DNA from: Anaerolineales bacterium
Lineage (GTDB): Bacteria; Chloroflexota; Anaerolineae; Anaerolineales; E44-bin32
Length of the DNA stretch: 10,387 bases
Direction: 5' to 3'
NCBI GenBank assembly: GCA_023250385.1
Contig: JAHFAU010000061.1
Span: 1 to 10,387 of the forward strand
This document shows positions 5,930 through 10,387 of the stretch, one piece after another. The number at the start of each line of letters is the position of its first letter. Position 1 is the first letter of the stretch. The notes below the pieces were generated by a model, which saw only the letters and a program-made list of their open reading frames with translations, was not told where the DNA came from and did no database searches. Both the position numbers and the translations under genes were made by a program.

Positions 5930-5938
5930 ATTATATCA
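5930..5938 (-). promoter_or_regulatory. Extended -10 promoter of the rplU-rpmA-rpmE operon, overlapping the rpoC stop
   Basis: The minus strand reads TGATATAAT. This is a perfect TATAAT with the extended TGn motif, and that TG comes from the rpoC TGA stop codon. There is no TTGACA-like -35 at 17 bases (CCGAGA instead), which extended -10 promoters can do without. It lies 51 bases from the rplU ATG and points at it. Strong sequence match; activity is inferred. Confidence 0.65.
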
Positions 5939-8900
5939 GTCGGCGGCGACCGTCTCGGGCTCGGGGACCGGCTCCTCCCCAACCAGTTCAGGGACGGGCT
6001 CCAACTCCAATTCAGGACCGGTCCCGCGCTCTCCATCCAGCCGTTCGTCGTGGAGCACTACTGCCTCTCCCGGGAAGCCGGTGCCGGCCGGAATCAGCTT
6101 GCCAATGATCACGTTCTCCTTCAGGCCGCGTAGATAATCGACCTTGCCCTCAATCGCCGCCCCGGCCAAAACCTTGATGGTGTGTTGGAACGAAGAGGCC
6201 GAGAGGAAAGACTCGGTGCTCAAGGACGCCTTGCTGATCCCGAGCAACGCCTGCATCGCCCGGGCCGGTCGCTTGCCCTCGGCCAACACTTGAGCATTTA
6301 GCCGGTGCAGATACAGCCGATCGATCAGGTCGCCCGGCAGCAAGCTCGTTCCACCTGGCTGCGAGATCTGGACCTTCGAGAGCATCTTCCGAATGATGAC
6401 CTCGAAGTGCTTGTCGTTGATGTTCTGGCCCTGGGAGCGGTAGACCTTTTGCACCTCCGTCAGCAAGTAGAGTTCGCAGGCCTCCCGGCCGAGAATGCGC
6501 AAGATCCGATGTGGGTTGAGCGATCCTTCGGTCAACTGCTGGCCCGCCGAGACCCGCTGGCCATGTTCCACCAGCAACCGGGCGCTCGCCGGAACCTCGT
6601 ATTCGACCTCCTCCCGTTGCTCATAGGAGATCGTCACTTTGCGGTCCTTGACCCGGGCCTTGCCGCCGTGGCTGGCCGCTATTGTCGATTCGCCACGGCT
6701 GGCCAGCGTGTCGCCGGTCTCCACGTTGTCGCCGTTCTCGATCCGCAGCGACCAATTGCCTGGGATCGAGTATTCGTCCCTCAGCATCTGGCTGTCCGTG
6801 ACCTGGATCACCCGCTGGCCATCTGGGCGATCCGACGAAACGATCCGAACCGTTCCCTCGATCTCGGACGTCACCGCCTCGCCTTTCGGTTTCTTGCGGG
6901 CTTCGAAGAGCTCCTCGACCCTAGGTAGGCCGGTGGTGATGTCGCCCCCGGCCGCCACGCCGCCGGTATGAAAAGTGCGCAGAGTCAGCTGGGTCCCCGG
7001 TTCGCCAATCGACTGGGCGGCGACGATCCCCACCGCCGCGCCGAGCTCGACCATGTTCCCTCGCCCCAGGTCCATTCCGTAGCACTGAGCACACATCCCG
7101 AACTGCAGCTCGCAGGTCAGCGGCGATCGGACTAAGACGTCCTCAACCCCGGCTGCGACCAGCTGCCTGGCCGCCTTGCCATCTAGCACTTTGCCGCGGG
7201 GGAAGAGCACCTCCCCGGTCTTCGGGTCTGCCACCCGTTTCGCCAGCACCCTGCCTAGCAAGCGGGAGACAAAATCCTGGCCCGCCACATCGTCGGCTGT
7301 CCGGATCATCATGCCGTCTTCGGTCTCGCAGTCGTCCGAATTGATGATCAAGTCCTGCGCGACGTCAACCAAACGCCTTGTCAAGTATCCGGCGTCCGCG
7401 GTACGGAGCGCGGTGTCGGTTAGACCCTTGCGGGCCCCGTGGGTGGAGATGAAATATTCCAGCGTATTGAGCCCGTCTCGGAAGTTCGATCGAATCGGCA
7501 ATGGGATGATCCGGCCTGCCGGATCCGCCATCAGACCGCGCATGCCCGCCAGCTGGGAGATCGGTCCAAAGCCACCCTTGGTCGCGCCGGAGATCGCCAT
7601 CGTGCTCAAGTTCCCGGCCGGATCCATCCCGCTCTTGACCGCCGCTGCAACCTCGGCGGTTGTGTTCTGCCAGAGCTCGATGATCCGCTCGTTCTGCTCT
7701 TGCTCGGTCAACAAACCACGCAGGTAGTCCTTTCGGACCGCCTCCGCCTCTTCCAGCGTTCTGGCGACGATCGCACTCTTTGCTTCCGGCACGGTGATAT
7801 CGGATACCGCAATGGTGGTCCCCGAGCGAGTCGCGTAGGCGAAACCAATGTCCTTGATCGCGTCGACGATCGCCGGAGTCCCATCCTCCCGCAACAGGTC
7901 GTAGACGTCGCCTACCAGTTCTTGCATCGCTTCCTTGTCCAACACTCGGTTGACGAACCGCAGTTCTTCCGGCAGAACGCCGTTGAAGATCGCTCGCCCT
8001 ACGGTTGTGTCGACCAGCCGCCGCACAGGCTCGGCCAGCCGCTCACCCTGATCGTCGTACCAGGTCGGCGTCTGCAGCCGGATCGGGGCATGGACCTGGA
8101 TCTGTCCCAACGCGTAAGCCATTTCGACTTCTTCCAACCCGGAAAACGCTCGACCGGCGCCCTTCTGGCCACGCCCGTCCAGCGCCATGGTCAGGTAATA
8201 CACGCCGAGCACCATGTCCTTCGAGGGTCCGACAATTGGTTCGCCGTCGGCGGGCTTAAGCAAGTTCCTGCTGGACAGCATTAATTCCCGCGCCTCAACT
8301 ACGGCTCGCGCAGAGAGTGGCACGTGGACCGACATCTGATCGCCGTCGAAGTCGGCATTGAAGGCAGCACACACCAGCGGATGAAGGTGGATGGCCTTGC
8401 CTTCCACCAGCACTGGCTCGAAGGCCTGGATTCCCAGGCGGTGCAGGGTAGGGGCACGGTTGAGCAACACCGGGCGGTCCTTGATGACCTCCTCCAGCAC
8501 TTCCCAGACCTCGGGACGTTCCCGTTCAATGATTCGCTTGGCGCCTTTCACGTTCGCTACGTAGTTGTACAAGACCAATTTTGAGATCACGAACGGCCGG
8601 TACAGCTCGAGCGCCATGGCCTTGGGCAGCCCGCATTGATACAGCTTCAGATGCGGCCCAATCACGATCACCGAACGGCCCGAGTAGTCGACCCGCTTGC
8701 CAAGCAGATTGCGTCGGAAGCGACCTTTCTTGCCCTTAAGCATGTCGCTCAGCGACTTCAGTTCTCGCCTCCCGCGCCGCGAGAGTGCCTTGCCACGCTG
8801 CGCGTTGTCAATCAGTGAATCGACGGCCTCCTGCAGCATTCGCTTTTCGTTGCGCACGATCACGTCCGGCGCGCCGAGTTCGACCAGCCGCTTGAGCCGA

Positions 8901-10231
8901 TTGTTGCGATTAATGACCCGACGGTAAAGATCGTTCAGGTCGGAGGTCGCGAATCGACCACCATCCAACTGAACCATCGGCCGCAGGTCCGGTGGGATCA
9001 CCGGAAGCACCGTCAGCACCATCCACTCCGGCCGATTGCCGGAGCGACGAAACGCCTCGACCACCTTTAGCCGTTTGGTCGCCTTCTTCTTGCGCTGCTT
9101 GCTCTTGGAGGTCCGCACCTCCAACCACAGCTCCTCGGCCAGCTTGCTCAGGTCCAGCCGCTGCAGAATCTCGAAGAACGCTTCGGCGCCCATGTCGGCC
9201 CGGAAGACCTGGCCCCACTGGGATTTGAGCTCTCGGTAGCGGGTCTCCCCCAGGAACATCATCTGGTTGATGGTCTCGAGCTCTTCGCGCTGCTTCGTCA
9301 GCACTTCGGCCTGAGCCAGGTTTTCTTCCTGCGGAGCGCCCTTCGCCTGTTCGGCTTCCTGCTCCGATTCCTCTTTGATCTGTTCGATTTGGGTCTTGAG
9401 CTTTTCAAGCTGCCGATCGAGCTTCTTCTTGGCGCCGGCTTCGATCTCCTCGAGCTCCTGCTTCACCAGGCTCTGGACCTGGCTGACATGCTCCTTCGAA
9501 ATCGTATCGCCCTTCGCCGCGATCAGCTTCTTGACCGCCTTGAAGTGAATGGGTGCTCGAATGGCCTTCCCGATTTTTTCACGTAGCTCGCGCTCCAACC
9601 GCTGCCCTTCCCGGATCAAGGGATCGAACAGCTGAGCGACCTGCTCTTCGTAGTCGGCCTTCAATTCTTTCTGGCGGGCCTTGAGCTCCTCCAGTTCTTC
9701 TTTTCGTCTGGATTTGATCTCACCCAGCGCGGCGGTCAGGGCCTCTTGCTGGGCCCGATCGAGAGCCACAATCTCGTCCTCGATCCGCTTGATCGCCCGC
9801 CGCCGAGCCTCTTCGTCGACGTGGGTGACGATGTACTGGGCAAAATAGAGCACCCGGTCCAGATTGCGGCGCGAGATGTCCAGCAGCAACCCGAGGTAGG
9901 ATGGCACCCGACGGGTGTACCAGACATGGGCGACCGGGGCAGCCAATCCAATGTGGCCCATCCGCTCGCGGCGGACCGACGCCCGAGTCACCTCAACGCC
10001 GCACTTTTCGCAGGTGATTCCCTTGAATCGGATGTTCTTGTATTTGCCGCAATAGCACTGCCAATCCTTGGTCGGACCAAAGATCGCCTCGCAGAAAAGC
10101 CCATCCTTCTCTGGCCGCAGCCGGCGATAGTTGATCGTCTCCGGCTTCAGTACTTCTCCATAGGACCAGCTCAGAATGGTCTCGGGAGATGCCAAACTAA
10201 TCCGCAGGGCTCGAAAACCTTTCGCTTCCAC
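5936..10231 (-). CDS. rpoC: DNA-directed RNA polymerase subunit beta-prime
   Basis: 1431 residues from GTG 10231, close to the E. coli size (1407) but built differently. It forms the clamp and most of the polymerase active site. Zinc site 1 is CYC...CEKC (Cys59, 61, 74, 77). Residues about 140-330 are a Glu/Lys/Gln-rich coiled-coil insertion in the clamp region that E. coli lacks. The conserved core resumes at LTVLPVIPPDLRPMVQLDGG (406-425). NADFDGDQM (625-633) holds the three catalytic-Mg aspartates. The bridge helix is around HGARKGLTDTALRTADAGYL (931-950). Zinc site 2 is Cys968, 1040, 1047 and 1050. The trigger loop lies around IGEPGTQLTLRTFHTGG (1075-1091). The acidic Pro/Glu tail (1397-1431) is probably disordered. 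The frame is open 20 codons further upstream to a TTG, but GGAGGGGA before GTG 10231 and the VEAKGFRALRISLASPE start fix 10231. rplU follows on the same strand. Confidence 0.97.
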   Translation of the reverse strand: MEAKGFRALRISLASPETILSWSYGEVLKPETINYRRLRPEKDGLFCEAIFGPTKDWQCYCGKYKNIRFKGITCEKCGVEVTRASVRRERMGHIGLAAPVAHVWYTRRVPSYLGLLLDISRRNLDRVLYFAQYIVTHVDEEARRRAIKRIEDEIVALDRAQQEALTAALGEIKSRRKEELEELKARQKELKADYEEQVAQLFDPLIREGQRLERELREKIGKAIRAPIHFKAVKKLIAAKGDTISKEHVSQVQSLVKQELEEIEAGAKKKLDRQLEKLKTQIEQIKEESEQEAEQAKGAPQEENLAQAEVLTKQREELETINQMMFLGETRYRELKSQWGQVFRADMGAEAFFEILQRLDLSKLAEELWLEVRTSKSKQRKKKATKRLKVVEAFRRSGNRPEWMVLTVLPVIPPDLRPMVQLDGGRFATSDLNDLYRRVINRNNRLKRLVELGAPDVIVRNEKRMLQEAVDSLIDNAQRGKALSRRGRRELKSLSDMLKGKKGRFRRNLLGKRVDYSGRSVIVIGPHLKLYQCGLPKAMALELYRPFVISKLVLYNYVANVKGAKRIIERERPEVWEVLEEVIKDRPVLLNRAPTLHRLGIQAFEPVLVEGKAIHLHPLVCAAFNADFDGDQMSVHVPLSARAVVEARELMLSSRNLLKPADGEPIVGPSKDMVLGVYYLTMALDGRGQKGAGRAFSGLEEVEMAYALGQIQVHAPIRLQTPTWYDDQGERLAEPVRRLVDTTVGRAIFNGVLPEELRFVNRVLDKEAMQELVGDVYDLLREDGTPAIVDAIKDIGFAYATRSGTTIAVSDITVPEAKSAIVARTLEEAEAVRKDYLRGLLTEQEQNERIIELWQNTTAEVAAAVKSGMDPAGNLSTMAISGATKGGFGPISQLAGMRGLMADPAGRIIPLPIRSNFRDGLNTLEYFISTHGARKGLTDTALRTADAGYLTRRLVDVAQDLIINSDDCETEDGMMIRTADDVAGQDFVSRLLGRVLAKRVADPKTGEVLFPRGKVLDGKAARQLVAAGVEDVLVRSPLTCELQFGMCAQCYGMDLGRGNMVELGAAVGIVAAQSIGEPGTQLTLRTFHTGGVAAGGDITTGLPRVEELFEARKKPKGEAVTSEIEGTVRIVSSDRPDGQRVIQVTDSQMLRDEYSIPGNWSLRIENGDNVETGDTLASRGESTIAASHGGKARVKDRKVTISYEQREEVEYEVPASARLLVEHGQRVSAGQQLTEGSLNPHRILRILGREACELYLLTEVQKVYRSQGQNINDKHFEVIIRKMLSKVQISQPGGTSLLPGDLIDRLYLHRLNAQVLAEGKRPARAMQALLGISKASLSTESFLSASSFQHTIKVLAGAAIEGKVDYLRGLKENVIIGKLIPAGTGFPGEAVVLHDERLDGERGTGPELELEPVPELVGEEPVPEPETVAAD

Positions 10232-10235
10232 GCGG

Positions 10236-10243
10236 TCCCCTCC
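10236..10243 (-). promoter_or_regulatory. Ribosome-binding site of rpoC
   Basis: The minus strand reads GGAGGGGA. The GGAGG core ends 7 bases before GTG 10231, ideal spacing. It selects this GTG over the in-frame TTG at 10291, which has no such site. Confidence 0.75.
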
Positions 10244-10314
10244 GCCTTCTCTGGTGAATCTGGGTGCGGTTTGTCGGTCCAAATGGAACAAACGTGCTAG
10301 GTCAAGTACGTGCG

Positions 10315-10351
10315 AAAAGAACGCTTGAGTTCAGCTAGCCTCAAGCGTTCT
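10315..10351 (-). terminator. Intrinsic terminator upstream of rpoC
   Basis: A perfect 12-bp stem (10318-10329 with 10340-10351; first arm on the minus strand AGAACGCTTGAG) with a ten-base loop. The last stem base begins a T-run (TTTT, 10318-10315) on the minus strand only. It therefore ends transcription coming from beyond the right edge, in the same direction as rpoC. A TGA in one minus-strand frame (10353-10351) abuts the stem, so an unseen gene could end there, but only 11 codons are visible. The remaining 10232-10314 is the rpoC leader, where I find no convincing complete promoter: a TTGACC at 10298-10303 has no -10 partner. Confidence 0.75.
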
Positions 10352-10387
10352 CACGCCCAATCCCTGGGGCGTATACTCGCCATGCGA

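Noticed and set aside
6305..6928. Long plus-strand open frames opposite rpoC, also at 7439-8284 and 9746-10300
   Set aside because: They are antisense to conserved RpoC blocks, lack family motifs and ribosome sites, and follow from the codon bias of rpoC.
10298..10303. TTGACC as a -35 for rpoC on the minus strand
   Set aside because: No acceptable -10 exists at 16-18 bases (TTTGGA, TTGGAC, TGGACC).
10372..10377. Plus-strand TATACT followed closely by an ATG at 10382
   Set aside because: The -35 is poor (TTCTCA at 18 bases) and only two codons are visible before the edge, so a divergent gene cannot be supported.
1..10387. CRISPR arrays, tRNA or rRNA genes, insertion sequences, attachment sites
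   Set aside because: No spaced direct repeats, cloverleaf arms, transposase motifs or terminal inverted repeats were seen; the gaps between genes are too short to hold most of them.

Overview
The window looks like a core-genome segment of a moderately GC-rich bacterium (roughly 60% G+C by eye). Nothing suggests a plasmid, phage or insertion sequence. Several traits point towards Chloroflexota or a neighbouring phylum, though this is inference: a long coiled-coil insertion near the N-terminus of RpoC beside a YFAQYIVTHVDEEAR-type stretch, frequent GTG and TTG starts, and a small Cys-rich protein of a style I associate with that group.

Layout, right to left, since nearly everything is on the minus strand. 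At the right edge is an intrinsic terminator (10315-10351) closing an unseen upstream unit. Then comes rpoC (10231-5936), with a clear Shine-Dalgarno before a GTG start. At the rpoC stop codon there is a perfect extended -10 promoter, followed at once by an 11-bp hairpin. These lead into rplU, rpmA and rpmE (5879-4662), a tightly packed ribosomal-protein operon. A second intrinsic terminator (4601-4628) closes it. The next unit is tdk, hpt and a CCA/poly(A)-type nucleotidyltransferase (4579-1991), with overlapping starts and stops. A lone plus-strand gene (1774-2010) for a 78-aa Cys-rich protein runs tail-to-tail into the nucleotidyltransferase gene. It is divergent from dinB (1738-581), the Y-family polymerase IV. 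Downstream of dinB, a probable TIM-barrel glycosidase-like gene starts at 532 and runs off the left edge. No gap between genes exceeds about 160 bases.

Functionally the window groups RNA polymerase beta-prime, three large-subunit ribosomal proteins, nucleotide salvage (thymidine kinase, hypoxanthine phosphoribosyltransferase), tRNA 3'-end maturation and lesion-bypass DNA synthesis.

The most unusual item is rpmE. It encodes a zinc-type bL31 fused to a C-terminal helix-hairpin-helix domain that closely resembles the C-terminal domain of RNA polymerase alpha (SFGRKSLADLKRRL, residues 128-141). This ribosome/RNA-polymerase domain hybrid is encoded just downstream of rpoC. Other points of interest are a promoter built into the rpoC stop codon, a basic histone-like tail on bL21, the small Cys-rich protein and a terminator rather than a recognisable rpoB upstream of rpoC.
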